This document shows, one piece after another, positions 1-7,850 of a stretch of 64,000 nucleotides of DNA; the first letter of the stretch is position 1; each line of letters opens with the position of its first letter. Both the position numbers and the translations under genes were made by a program. The notes below the pieces were generated by a model. The model saw nothing but the letters and a program-made list of their open reading frames with translations, did no database searches and was not told the origin of the DNA. The stretch comes from Myxococcota bacterium (GTDB taxonomy: Bacteria; Myxococcota_A; UBA9160; UBA4427). The stretch is from assembly GCA_029243605.1 (NCBI GenBank), contig JAQWRT010000080.1, forward strand, positions 1 through 64,000, in the 5' to 3' direction.

Positions 1-251
1 CTGCCCTCGGCCACGCTGGTCGGCCTTGGCTGGTCGGGTCTGCTCGGTATGCCTTCAGCGGACCCGAGCCAACCCTCGTCCCGACTGAAATCGACCCGGG
101 AGCGCCAAAAAACTTCGTATACCTTTGAGCGGGTCTGCTCCCAGACAAGCTGCCAATCGATGCCTGCGCCGTACTGGCGCTCCTCCTCCTCGCTGAGCGG
201 CTGAAGCCGGGAAAGCTTTCGGTAGATTTCAGGCGGAACCGATGCGGCCAT
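1..251 (-). CDS. Unknown protein, N-terminal fragment cut by the window edge
   Basis: An open frame begins at an ATG (249-251) lying inside the last codons of the integrase and runs without a stop to the left edge, giving 83 residues. It starts MAASVPPEIY and contains an acidic run (LSEEEERQYG) followed by a tryptophan-rich stretch (GIDWQLVWEQ, EVFWRSRVDF). It overlaps the integrase stop (229-231) by 23 bases, which suggests translational coupling. Because the integrase reads away from tRNA-Pro, this would be the second gene of the integrated element. I do not recognise a family. Mixed residue composition and the coupled start argue for a real gene, but only the first part is visible. Confidence 0.55.
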   Translation of the reverse strand, partial: MAASVPPEIYRKLSRLQPLSEEEERQYGAGIDWQLVWEQTRSKVYEVFWRSRVDFSRDEGWLGSAEGIPSRPDQPRPTSVAEG

Positions 252-1425
252 TGAGCGCCTCCTTGAGGGCGGATTGCGTGATGGCAGCGCCCTCACGCTG
301 GGGGTCTTCGGTGAGATGAGCGTACTTGAGCGTTGTGGTCAGGCGAGCATGCCCCAGAAGCTTCCCGACCACGGGTAAAGCAACCCCCCGGCCAATGGCC
401 ATGCTCGCGAACGTGTGCCGCAGATCATGAAGCCGAAATCGTTCGATCCCCGCCCGGTCGCAGGCCGCGTGCAGCACCTTCCGGGGGTCGCGGAGGGGCT
501 TGCCTCGCATTTTTGAAGGAAAGACCCACACCGACTCCTGGGGCAACCCGGCCAATAGTTCGAGCACAGGAGCATCGAGGCGCAGAACTTTCCGGGTCGC
601 GGACGTTCGACTCGTTTTATCATCCCGGAGAAAAGCCAACCGGCGGGCCAGGTCAATGTCCGTCCAGCGCAAATCGAGGGCCTCGTTGCGCCGGCAACCG
701 GTGAGGAGCACGAACTCGATGGCCGCCACAGCCGACGCCTTCCCCGGGTCCTGGGCGGCAATCTCACTCAACGCCCAGCCGAATGCGCCGAGTTCCTCTA
801 TTGAGAGAAAACGTTCTCGTGCGCGCTCGGGGTAGAGTTCGACAAAGCGGCAGGGATTGGCGTTTTGTGGCCGGAGTTCCAAGCGCTCGGCATGGGTGCA
901 GATCGCCGACAAGAGTTTGAGGTTTCGGTTCGCCGCGACCGGCGTCTCAACGCGCTCAGCGTGGAAGCGTTGGGCATCCTTTCGGTCCAGTTCGCCGATG
1001 GGGCGCTGGCGAAGCCATTCGGGAAAATCCGCCGCCAACTGTCTCTTGTAACCCGCTGCAGTCGAGGGTTTGCGCTTGCGCTCGACGTGTTCGCGAAGGA
1101 AGCGCTCACCAATGTCCGCCACCGAGACCCCGGCCTCGCGGCGCTGTTTCCTTCGCTCGTCCAGGGGGTCGGCCCCGTCGAGCGCCTCGACGAGGACAGC
1201 GCGAGCCCGCTTGCGGGCTTCAGCAACATGCAGAACTGAGGCCGGCCCCAACGAGAGTTGCCGCCGAGTGCCCGAGGCCAGGGCGTATCGAACGAGGTAA
1301 CTCTTGTGGCCGGAGGCGCTCATTCGCAACCCGAACCCGGAAACCTCGGTGTCCCAGACGATTGAATTTTGGCCCTTGGCTTGCGCCTTGAGGACCACCG
1401 TGCTGGTCAGTTTTTGCTTCGCCAT
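229..1425 (-). CDS. Tyrosine recombinase / integrase of an element inserted at tRNA-Pro
   Basis: Site-specific tyrosine recombinase of 398 aa that would cut and rejoin DNA at an attachment site. The N-terminal part (about 1-90) resembles the arm-binding DUF4102-type domain of P4-like integrases. A SAM-like core-binding domain follows (about 95-190), then the catalytic domain. Catalytic residues are visible: Arg245 in TGCRRNE, His333 and Arg336 in HDLRHTF, His359 in LLGHA and nucleophile Tyr368 in TLKYAH. I chose the ATG at 1425 because GGAGG sits 7 bases upstream; the frame stays open further up only because it runs through tRNA-Pro. The gene lies 145 bp from the tRNA 3' end and reads away from it, the usual layout for integrative elements that use a tRNA 3' end as attB. 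The element body lies left of the window. Confidence 0.93.
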   Translation of the reverse strand: MAKQKLTSTVVLKAQAKGQNSIVWDTEVSGFGLRMSASGHKSYLVRYALASGTRRQLSLGPASVLHVAEARKRARAVLVEALDGADPLDERRKQRREAGVSVADIGERFLREHVERKRKPSTAAGYKRQLAADFPEWLRQRPIGELDRKDAQRFHAERVETPVAANRNLKLLSAICTHAERLELRPQNANPCRFVELYPERARERFLSIEELGAFGWALSEIAAQDPGKASAVAAIEFVLLTGCRRNEALDLRWTDIDLARRLAFLRDDKTSRTSATRKVLRLDAPVLELLAGLPQESVWVFPSKMRGKPLRDPRKVLHAACDRAGIERFRLHDLRHTFASMAIGRGVALPVVGKLLGHARLTTTLKYAHLTEDPQREGAAITQSALKEALNGRIGSA

Positions 1426-1570
1426 ACCATTCCTCCGTGTCACCGATATGTCACAAAATGCGTGACCAATCGTAGCTTTGGAGTAAATGGCAGGACTTGG
1501 ACGGAGAGGACGGGGGTGGCGATTTTTCGATTTAAATTCGGGGGTTTGTCCTCTAATTCCGTCTGCGTCT

Positions 1571-1647
1571 TGGTCGGGCCGGCGGGATTCGAACCCGCGA
1601 CCTCTTGACCCCCAGTCAAGCGCGCTACCAAGCTGCGCCACGGCCCG
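1571..1647 (-). tRNA. tRNA-Pro (anticodon GGG)
   Basis: Cloverleaf of 77 nt with encoded CCA (1571-1573). The acceptor stem CGGGCCG pairs perfectly with CGGCCCG, the T arm is GCGGG-TTCGAAT-CCCGC, and the anticodon arm CTTGA-CTGGGGG-TCAAG gives anticodon GGG. Discriminator base is A. The integrase gene next to its 3' end suggests that this end is the insertion site; the 3' part of the tRNA would be the core repeat of the left attachment site. Confidence 0.97.
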
Positions 1648-1659
1648 ACCGAACGCTGG

Positions 1660-1688
1660 TTTTTAGCGGGATTGGCCGCCGTTGTCGA
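1660..1688 (-). promoter_or_regulatory. Candidate sigma-70 promoter of tRNA-Pro
   Basis: On the minus strand TCGACA (1683-1688), a 17-base spacer and TAAAAA (1660-1665), ending 12 bases before the tRNA 5' end. Position and spacing fit a tRNA promoter; the hexamers match consensus 5/6 and 4/6. Confidence 0.5.
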
Positions 1689-1753
1689 TGGCCAGACCCC
1701 CTTGGGACCCGATTCTTTGGCCAGCGGGGGTGGCCAGATACCGGCCCGAAGGC

Positions 1754-2356
1754 TCAGAGTAGATCGCGAATCTCCTGGAGTTCGCCGCGGAGGCGCCGGT
1801 AGGTGGCGCGCAACTCCTCGGCGAGCAACCCCGCGTTGATCTCTTCCTGGCTCGGGGTGCGGCCGTTGGCCTTCTGGGCGCCGTTGTCGGTGGCCGCCTC
1901 GCCCGCCCGGCCCAGGCCCAATTCGCGCAGTTGCTGGCGCGCTCCGGCGATGGTGTAGCGCTCTTCGTAGAGCAGGCGCTTGATCGCCAGGATCATCTCG
2001 ATGTCCTTCCGGCGATAGAGGCGCTGCTTGGAACGCGATTTCGGGGGCGCCATCCAGCGGAATTCGGTCTCCCAGTAGCGGAGCACGTGGGCTTTGACCT
2101 CGGTGAGTTCGGAGACCTCGCCGATGCGGTAATAGAGCTTGCCCTCGGGCAGAGCGGCGAGCACGGGGTGCTCAGCGACAGGCTCGGAGTTCTCAACGGG
2201 CGCGCCGTTGCGGGCCGGGCTGGGCGACCGAGAGGACGCCGCCTTCGCCGATTTGGCGGCCTTCGCGCCTTTGGCCGGCTTCTTCGACTTGGGGGACTTG
2301 GCCCGCGCCGAGGCCTTGCGCTTGGGGGCGCTGGACTTCTTCGCGCGCGCTGCCAT
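1754..2356 (-). CDS. MerR-family DNA-binding regulator with a lysine/alanine-rich N-terminal tail
   Basis: Protein of 200 aa. Residues about 74-145 form a MerR-type winged HTH (YRIGEVSELT, RYWETEF, RLYRRKDIEM). The first ~60 residues are low complexity, rich in Lys, Ala, Ser and Pro (KKSSAPKRKA, KSKKPAKGAK), much like a histone H1 tail. GGGAGG 7 bases before the ATG at 2356 indicates that the tail is translated. A MerR-like gene directly downstream of ihfA is a common arrangement in Proteobacteria; its target is generally unknown. The basic tail may give non-specific DNA binding (inference). There is no recognisable effector domain, only a short C-terminal helix rich in Glu and Arg. Downstream comes tRNA-Pro on the same strand. 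Confidence 0.88.
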   Translation of the reverse strand: MAARAKKSSAPKRKASARAKSPKSKKPAKGAKAAKSAKAASSRSPSPARNGAPVENSEPVAEHPVLAALPEGKLYYRIGEVSELTEVKAHVLRYWETEFRWMAPPKSRSKQRLYRRKDIEMILAIKRLLYEERYTIAGARQQLRELGLGRAGEAATDNGAQKANGRTPSQEEINAGLLAEELRATYRRLRGELQEIRDLL

Positions 2357-2426
2357 CCGCTTTCCTCCCCATCACGATCGGCTGCCCGATCTTCGAAGCC
2401 CGGATGCGGCGAGTGCGCCGTTTGGG

Positions 2427-2741
2427 CTAGAGCGTGCCGTCCGGTTGGTCGGGGGACTCCTCGTCCCCTTCGTTCAGGATATTCTTGAGTACGAGGCTCG
2501 GCTTGAAGGTCAGGACCTTGCGGGCCTCGAGGAGAATCTCCTGCCCGGTCTGGGGGTTGCGCCCTTTGCGAGCATTCTTGTGGCGGACCACAAAATTCCC
2601 GAAACCCGAGATTTTGACCTTTTCGCCCTCGGCGAGAGTGTCTTTGATGATGTCGAAGACCTTCTCAACCAACTCGGCGGCTTCCTTCTTGGAAAAGCCG
2701 ACGCGCTCGTAGATCTGTTCGACGATCTCTGCCTTAGTCAT
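2427..2741 (-). CDS. ihfA: Integration host factor subunit alpha
   Basis: Small DNA-bending protein of 104 aa in the HU/IHF family. It would act as an architectural factor in transcription, replication and recombination, including integrase reactions. The motif FGNFVVRHKNARKGRNPQTG is the characteristic DNA-binding beta arm, and MTKAEIVEQIYERV is a typical IhfA start. The open frame extends further upstream, but GGGAG 8 bases before the ATG at 2741 fixes the start. The C-terminal end carries a short acidic extension (NEGDEESPDQ). It lies between rplT and the MerR gene. In many Proteobacteria pheS-pheT stand between rplT and ihfA; here they are missing, so ihfA follows rplT after only 191 bp. 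Confidence 0.95.
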   Translation of the reverse strand: MTKAEIVEQIYERVGFSKKEAAELVEKVFDIIKDTLAEGEKVKISGFGNFVVRHKNARKGRNPQTGQEILLEARKVLTFKPSLVLKNILNEGDEESPDQPDGTL

Positions 2742-2932
2742 GCGATCTCCCACCCTCCCACGGGTCCAGGAATGCAGTCCTTGGGGGCATTCTAACCTGC
2801 CCGCCCCGGTTTTATCCATCCAACTCCGCGAAAAATCGATGGATTTCTCGGTTTCGACGCGTTCGATCTTACATCTGAGCAAGCCTGGGGTCAAAGGCCA
2901 ACACGAATTCTAGGGCCCCAGGGGCCCGAAAA

Positions 2933-3289
2933 TCATGCGGCCGCTTTCTTGGCCAGGGCTGCGAGTTCTCCGAAAGCCGACGGATCGGTGAGCGCCAATT
3001 GGGCCAGCACCTTCCGGTCGATCTCCACGCCGGCCTTCTTGAGGCCATCCATGAAGCGGCTGTAGGATAGGCTGTGCTCTCGGGCCGCCGCGTTGATCCG
3101 CGCGATCCAGAGGCCTCGGAACTGCCGTTTACGCTGTTTGCGGCCCTTGTAGGCGTAGAGATCGGCCTTTTCGACGGCTTCTCGAGCCACGCTGTTGAGC
3201 TTGCTGCGGCCGCCCGAATAGCCCTTGGCCCGCTTCAGTACTCGATTTCTACGCTTGTGGGCGGGAACGCCCCGCTTCACTCTCGACAT
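2933..3289 (-). CDS. rplT: 50S ribosomal protein L20
   Basis: Ribosomal protein L20, 118 aa, normal length. It binds 23S rRNA early in large-subunit assembly and in some bacteria represses its own operon. Typical family sequence is visible: [20 protein letters not shown] at the start, then [10 protein letters not shown] and [10 protein letters not shown]. It is the third ribosomal or initiation gene in the thrS-infC-rpmI-rplT order, 116 bp after rpmI. Just after the stop there is a GC-rich palindrome (GGGCCCCTGGGGCCC) without a clear T tract, so I do not call a terminator there. Confidence 0.98.
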   Translation of the reverse strand: MSRVKRGVPAHKRRNRVLKRAKGYSGGRSKLNSVAREAVEKADLYAYKGRKQRKRQFRGLWIARINAAAREHSLSYSRFMDGLKKAGVEIDRKVLAQLALTDPSAFGELAALAKKAAA

Positions 3290-3405
3290 GATATTCCTTC
3301 CTCACCGGCCCCCTCGCGGGCGGGTCCGGGTTCGCACCCCTCAAGGGCACATTTAAATGACCCTCTCTCGCCACGCCAGGTTCTGGAGCGGCCCAGAGCA
3401 GGCGA

Positions 3406-3603
3406 CTAGAGATAGGGGAGCAGACGCTCGATGCGCGGCTGATCGGCCTTGGAAACCACATCGGGCTCCCGCAAGTGTCGCTTTCGCTTGGTGGTCTTGC
3501 AGCTCAACATATGGCTTTTCATCGCCTTGTGGCGCTTGATCTTGCCAGAGCCTGTCCGGCTGAAACGTTTGCCGGAACCTCGGTGTGATTTCATCTTGGG
3601 CAT
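3406..3603 (-). CDS. rpmI: 50S ribosomal protein L35
   Basis: Ribosomal protein L35, 65 aa, full length. The sequence begins [14 protein letters not shown] and contains the expected very basic core ([20 protein letters not shown]). It sits between infC (32 bp upstream) and rplT in the conserved order, so co-transcription with both is expected. Nothing unusual is visible. Confidence 0.97.
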   Translation of the reverse strand: MPKMKSHRGSGKRFSRTGSGKIKRHKAMKSHMLSCKTTKRKRHLREPDVVSKADQPRIERLLPYL

Positions 3604-3635
3604 GTTCTCGCCTTCCTGTTTTACTTCCGCACGTT

Positions 3636-4358
3636 CTACTGCGCGGTGTTTTCCTCGACTGCAGGAGAATCCTCGGTGGCGGCCTGCGCCTCCGTCCCCT
3701 GCTCTGCATTTTCTTCGCTGTTTTCCGGGGCACTCGCGGCTTCTACCGGGGTCTCGTCGTTCGCCTGGTTCGCCGCCCTTTCGGCCTCTTCTTTCCGCTT
3801 CAGGTCTGCGATCACTTCGCGGTCACCCACCAGAATCATCGACATGAAGCGCCCCTCCATGCGGGGTGCGTTTTCCATCTTGGCGATGGGTCCGAGCTGT
3901 TTCGTCACCTCGGTCAGCTGAGTCCTGCCCCGCGCGGTGTGGACCATTTCCCGACCACGGAACATCACGGTCACCTTGACCTTGTCGCCCTCCATCAGGA
4001 ACTTGCGCACGTTATTGAGCTTGAAATTCAGGTCGTGCTGATCCGTCCCAGGACGAAGCTTGATTTCCTTCAGAGTCGCCGAATGCGCCGGTTTCCCCGC
4101 TTTTTTCTTCTGCTCGTATTTGTATTTCCCGTAATCCATGATCCGGCACACCGGGGGGCGCGAGTTGGCAGCGACCTCGACGAGGTCCAAGCCTTCTTCC
4201 TCGGCCAACGCGATTGCCGTCGGCGGTGTCATCACACCGAGCTGCTCGCCATCGGCCCCGATCACCATGATCTCGGGCGCGCGGATCCGCTCGTTTACGC
4301 GAGTGGAATCACGCTCGGGTGCGACAATCCTGAATTTCGATCTCGATCTGCCAGGAAT
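3636..4358 (-). CDS. infC: Translation initiation factor IF-3, AUU start, with acidic C-terminal extension
   Basis: IF-3, 240 aa, which keeps ribosomal subunits apart and checks start-codon pairing on the 30S subunit. The start I favour is ATT at 4356-4358: GGGAGG ends 8 bases upstream, just after the thrS stop, and the only ATG in frame (4421) lies well inside thrS. An AUU start is the known device by which IF-3 represses its own translation in E. coli. The N domain includes [10 protein letters not shown] and [17 protein letters not shown]; the C domain includes [10 protein letters not shown] and MFRGREM. After the normal end near residue 185 there are about 50 extra residues rich in Glu, Ala and Asn. 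A comparable C-terminal extension is known in Myxococcus xanthus IF-3 (Dsg), where it is needed for development. Confidence 0.95.
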   Translation of the reverse strand: MPGRSRSKFRIVAPERDSTRVNERIRAPEIMVIGADGEQLGVMTPPTAIALAEEEGLDLVEVAANSRPPVCRIMDYGKYKYEQKKKAGKPAHSATLKEIKLRPGTDQHDLNFKLNNVRKFLMEGDKVKVTVMFRGREMVHTARGRTQLTEVTKQLGPIAKMENAPRMEGRFMSMILVGDREVIADLKRKEEAERAANQANDETPVEAASAPENSEENAEQGTEAQAATEDSPAVEENTAQ

Positions 4359-4377
4359 ACGGTTTTCCTCCCGGGAC

Positions 4378-6324
4378 CTATGAGAGCGGTCCCATGCTCC
4401 GCTCGGCCGTGGCGGCCGCAAGCTGCTTCGCGATTGCGTCCATCGTCATCGCGTCGATCTTTTCCTTTGATTTGCGCAGGCGGGGCGAAACCGTACCGGA
4501 ATCGACCTCCTGTTCGCCCACCACGAGGGAGAGCGGAATTTTCTGTTTTTCGGCTTCTCGGATCTTAAACCCGAGGGTTTCGCTCCGAGAATCCACCTGG
4601 ACCCGGATGCCCGCCGCCTGCAACCGCGTCTTCACGGCTTCGGCGTACTCGGCCTGCTTCTCGGAAATCGGCAAAACCATCACCTGGACGGGCGAAAGCC
4701 AAAAAGGGAAATCGCCGCCGGTGTGCTCGATATAGATTCCGATGAAGCGCTCCAAGGAGCCCAAGATCGCACGGTGGAGCATAGCGGGTTGGTGGAGTTC
4801 GCCATCCGGCCCGACATATCGGAGCCCAAAACGCCCGGGCATGGCCATATCGACCTGAATCGTCGCCAGGGTCCACGCCCGGCCCAGAACATCCTTGAAA
4901 TCCGCCTCCACCTTGGGGGCATAGAACGCGGCGTCGCCGGGCTTGATTTTGCACTCAAAACCCGCCCGTTCTACGGCCTCGACCAGGGCCTTCTCGGCCA
5001 CATCCCAGTCCTCGGCCTCGCCCAGGTACTCTTCGGGACGGGTCGAAACCGCCATTTCGACCCCCTCGAGCCCCAGCTTGCCGTAGACCTCGGCCACCAT
5101 GGCGAAAAAGGCGTCCACTTCCTCGGGCACCTGCTCGGGGGTGCAATAAATGTGGGCATCGTCCTGGGCGAAGGTCCGCACCCGGGTGAGCCCCGCGAGG
5201 GTGCCGCTCCGCTCGTTCCGGTGGAGCCGGCTGAACTCGGCCCAGCGCGTCGGGAGATCCCGGTAGGATCGCTTCCCCGCGGCGAAGAGATGGCAATGGC
5301 CCGGGCAATTCATCGCCTTGACCCCGAGTTCCTCCTCGTCGTCGGAGCCCTCGAACCAGTACATGTCGCCGTAGAACTTGTCGTAGTGGCCCGAGCGTTT
5401 GAAGAGCTCCGCGCGGAAGAGCTGGGGCGTGATCACCTCTTCATAGCCGTAGCGCGGATAGAGATCTCGGATGAAATCACAGAGACCGTTATAGAGCGCG
5501 ACGCCCTTGGGCAGGTAGAACGGGGCGCCCGGCGAGAGCGCGGGGTCGAGGTGAAAGAGACCGAGTTCCACGCCCACTCGGCGATGATCCCGCTTGCGCG
5601 CTTCCTCGATCCGTCTGAGGTAGGCGCCCAGCTCCTTCTTGTTGGCGAAGCCGGTGCCGTAGATCCGCTGGAGCTTGGGCCCGTTCTCGTCGCCGCGGAA
5701 ATAGGTCCCAGAGACCTCGAGCAGCTTGGCAGCACCGATCTGGCCCGCATGCTGAACATGCGGCCCCCGGCACAGGTCGATGAACTCGCCGTGCTGAAAG
5801 AGACTGATCTCCTCGCCCTCGGGAATATCGTCGAGGCGCGAGAGTTTGAGTTCCTCACCCAGACCCGCGAAGAGTGTTCGCGCCTCCTCCCGCTCGACTA
5901 CCCGGCGCTCGAAGGTCGCGCCCTCGCCGATGATCTTCTGCATCTCGGCATCGATGCGCTCGATATCTTCCGGGGAGAACGGCGTCTCCACGAGAAAATC
6001 GTATTGGAATTTCTCCGAGTGATCGGCGCGTCCGGCGTCGACCTGGGCCTCAGGGAAGAGTCGCTTCACCGCGTCGGCCATCACGTGCTCGGCGGAATGC
6101 CGGATCACGTCACCGCCGTCGGCATCCCGAGCCGTGACGATTTCCACCGCGGCGTCCTGGCGCAAGGGGGTCCGCAGGTCGACCAACTGGTCACCGATGC
6201 GCCCGGCGAGAGCCGCCTTGGCGAGACCCGGCCCGATCTGCTCCGCCACCGCGAGCACCGTCGAACCGTTCTCCAACTCCAGGCATTTGCCATCGGGGAG
6301 AGTGATGCTGACGAGGTTACTCAT
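4378..6324 (-). CDS. thrS: Threonyl-tRNA synthetase
   Basis: Class II aminoacyl-tRNA synthetase of 648 aa, normal length, charging tRNA-Thr. Order of domains: TGS (about 1-65), the editing domain with HSAEHVMADAV, the catalytic core with motif 2 (HRNERSG) and the zinc/active-site segment MNCPGHCHLF, and a C-terminal anticodon-binding domain (VMVLPISEKQ, VVGEQEV). It heads the thrS-infC-rpmI-rplT-ihfA run and its stop is 20 bases before the infC AUU start, leaving just enough room for the infC ribosome-binding site. tRNA-Val lies upstream on the same strand. The 170 bp between them show no leader element I recognise. Confidence 0.98.
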   Translation of the reverse strand: MSNLVSITLPDGKCLELENGSTVLAVAEQIGPGLAKAALAGRIGDQLVDLRTPLRQDAAVEIVTARDADGGDVIRHSAEHVMADAVKRLFPEAQVDAGRADHSEKFQYDFLVETPFSPEDIERIDAEMQKIIGEGATFERRVVEREEARTLFAGLGEELKLSRLDDIPEGEEISLFQHGEFIDLCRGPHVQHAGQIGAAKLLEVSGTYFRGDENGPKLQRIYGTGFANKKELGAYLRRIEEARKRDHRRVGVELGLFHLDPALSPGAPFYLPKGVALYNGLCDFIRDLYPRYGYEEVITPQLFRAELFKRSGHYDKFYGDMYWFEGSDDEEELGVKAMNCPGHCHLFAAGKRSYRDLPTRWAEFSRLHRNERSGTLAGLTRVRTFAQDDAHIYCTPEQVPEEVDAFFAMVAEVYGKLGLEGVEMAVSTRPEEYLGEAEDWDVAEKALVEAVERAGFECKIKPGDAAFYAPKVEADFKDVLGRAWTLATIQVDMAMPGRFGLRYVGPDGELHQPAMLHRAILGSLERFIGIYIEHTGGDFPFWLSPVQVMVLPISEKQAEYAEAVKTRLQAAGIRVQVDSRSETLGFKIREAEKQKIPLSLVVGEQEVDSGTVSPRLRKSKEKIDAMTMDAIAKQLAAATAERSMGPLS

Positions 6325-6495
6325 GGTGTGCGTGGGTCATTGGGTGCTTCGTTGCTATCCGCGGTGGTTGTCGGCGTGGTTTCGATCGCCGGCCCGATCA
6401 GGGGGCGGCGCCGAGTTGCCCCTCGAGCGAGCCCCAGTGGCTCCTCGTGACGCTGACGTCTTGTGCGCTGTACTTGCGCGCTGTCGATCTGCAAA

Positions 6496-6571
6496 TGGTA
6501 GGCACGGGCGGATTTGAACCGCCGACCCCCACCGTGTCAAGGTGGTGCTCTAGCCCCTGAGCTACGTGCCT
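6496..6571 (-). tRNA. tRNA-Val (anticodon GAC)
   Basis: Cloverleaf of 76 nt with encoded CCA (6496-6498). The acceptor stem AGGCACG pairs with CGTGCCT, the anticodon arm is CCACC-TTGACAC-GGTGG (anticodon GAC), and the T arm is GGCGG-TTCAAAT-CCGCC. It stands 171 bp upstream of thrS on the same strand, so it may be processed from the same primary transcript. Confidence 0.97.
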
Positions 6572-6634
6572 GAATCCATCTCCCCGGGCCCCCGGTTCGC
6601 CGTGGCGGGCCGGGTATTGCCTAAGGAGGCGGAA

Positions 6635-6663
6635 TAGTTACCGATTTCGCTCTCCCATGTCAA
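6635..6663 (-). promoter_or_regulatory. Candidate promoter of tRNA-Val / thrS operon
   Basis: On the minus strand a perfect TTGACA (6658-6663) is followed after 17 bases by TAACTA (6635-6640). The -10 element is weak, but the location, about 64 bases before tRNA-Val, is sensible. Confidence 0.4.
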
Positions 6664-6752
6664 TCGCAGAGCGGCCGAGAAGCGAGAATCGTGGGCGGGG
6701 GCCGATCCGACCTCTTTTCGAGCCTCCCCGGGTGTCCGAACCCCGGCGGAGC

Positions 6753-7850
6753 CTAGGGCGCGGGGTCGTTCCCGGGCTCGGGAGCCGGGGGAAGCGGAGC
6801 CCAGGCGGCTCCCAGGACCAGGCGGCTCGGACCTCGGGGGCCGGGGGAAGCGGGGCCCCAGCCGAGGGGGGCCAGAGGGGCCCCGGGCTCGGGGACATCG
6901 ATGCTCAGGTTCGGGGGGGCCTCGGTGCGAAGCCGCTCCATCAACTCCCCAGGGCCCCATTCGCCCTCCACCTGGACCACCACTCTGCCCCGGGCAAAGT
7001 CCAGGGGCGAAACCGCCACCGCCGCCACCGGGTCGCTCTCCAAGAGCTCGATGAGCGCGGCGTAGCCGCCATAATGGGTCAACCCATAGACCTCCAGGCG
7101 AATCCCCGTGAGGGGCGAGGACTCGAGGGGGCGAAGCGCCCCGGCCTCCTCGAGACGCGCTCGGACGCGTTCGACCTCCACCTGCACTTCGAGCAGCACC
7201 ACGTACTCGGTCAGAACGTCGGGATCATCGCTGAAGAGCGCCTGGCGCTCCCCCTGGTCCTCGACGATCCGAAAGCTCTTGGTGTAGGGCACCATCTCAC
7301 GGCCGAGGGCCTTACGGATTTGCCGGGCCTGGGTCGCCAGGACCCGTCGCTCGGCGGCCAAGTTCTCCTCGGTCAGCCGGGCCTGAGCCTCGGCCTCGGG
7401 ATCCGCCTCCCCCGGCACCGGAAGCCGGCCGTAACCCGCAGAGAAGGGATCGGCGAAGCCCTGGGGGGCACCGGCATCGCCCGAGGCCGTGGGATCGAGA
7501 ACCGGGGAATCAAGAGCGGGGGGATCGAGGGGCGCCGGAATTTTCGAGCCCGGCTCTGGGGGCGGTCCCCCGGCTAGGCCGGCAATCAGCGCCGCCGTCG
7601 CCTCGGCTTCGGCCCGAGCCGCGGCATCCGCCGCACTCTGGGCGTCGAGAAGTTCTCGAGCCACGCGAAGCACCCCCTCGCGCAGACCCTGGTCGATGGC
7701 TTTTTCTTTGGATCGCGGTCCCACCCGGCTGCCCGTGTGGATCGGCGTCGCCCCCACCACCACCAGGGGGCGAACCTCGGCAAAGGCCACCTCCGCCCCG
7801 AGCCCAGTCAAGAGGGCGAGGAGAAACCCGAACCCACCCGCGGCCCTCAT
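6753..7850 (-). CDS. Secreted protein of unknown function, proline-rich C-terminus
   Basis: Protein of 365 aa that I cannot assign. Residues 1-24 form a signal peptide (GFGFLLALLTGL, cleavage near AFA). Next comes a stretch (VRPLVVVGATPI, then a helix AIDQGLREGVLRVAREL) that resembles the first domain of FlgT/DUF2066-like periplasmic proteins, in which an early conserved segment is followed by an Ala-rich helix. A Pro/Ala linker (about 90-145) precedes an alpha/beta region (EYVVLLEVQVEVERVRARLE, GGYAALIELLESDP). The last 45 residues are rich in Pro and Gly and are encoded by GC-rich imperfect repeats. Its ATG overlaps the dnaE stop (ATGA), so it is probably translated from the dnaE message. 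The FlgT comparison is weak; periplasmic location is the safest claim. Confidence 0.7.
   Translation of the reverse strand: MRAAGGFGFLLALLTGLGAEVAFAEVRPLVVVGATPIHTGSRVGPRSKEKAIDQGLREGVLRVARELLDAQSAADAAARAEAEATAALIAGLAGGPPPEPGSKIPAPLDPPALDSPVLDPTASGDAGAPQGFADPFSAGYGRLPVPGEADPEAEAQARLTEENLAAERRVLATQARQIRKALGREMVPYTKSFRIVEDQGERQALFSDDPDVLTEYVVLLEVQVEVERVRARLEEAGALRPLESSPLTGIRLEVYGLTHYGGYAALIELLESDPVAAVAVSPLDFARGRVVVQVEGEWGPGELMERLRTEAPPNLSIDVPEPGAPLAPLGWGPASPGPRGPSRLVLGAAWAPLPPAPEPGNDPAP

Noticed and set aside
1426-1641. A 72-codon extension at the start of the integrase frame
   Set aside because: Its first part is a translation of tRNA-Pro; the ATG at 1425 with GGAGG upstream is the real start.
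6750-6900. GC-rich imperfect repeats as a minisatellite
   Set aside because: They encode the Pro-rich C-terminus of the unknown protein and are too diverged for a tandem array.
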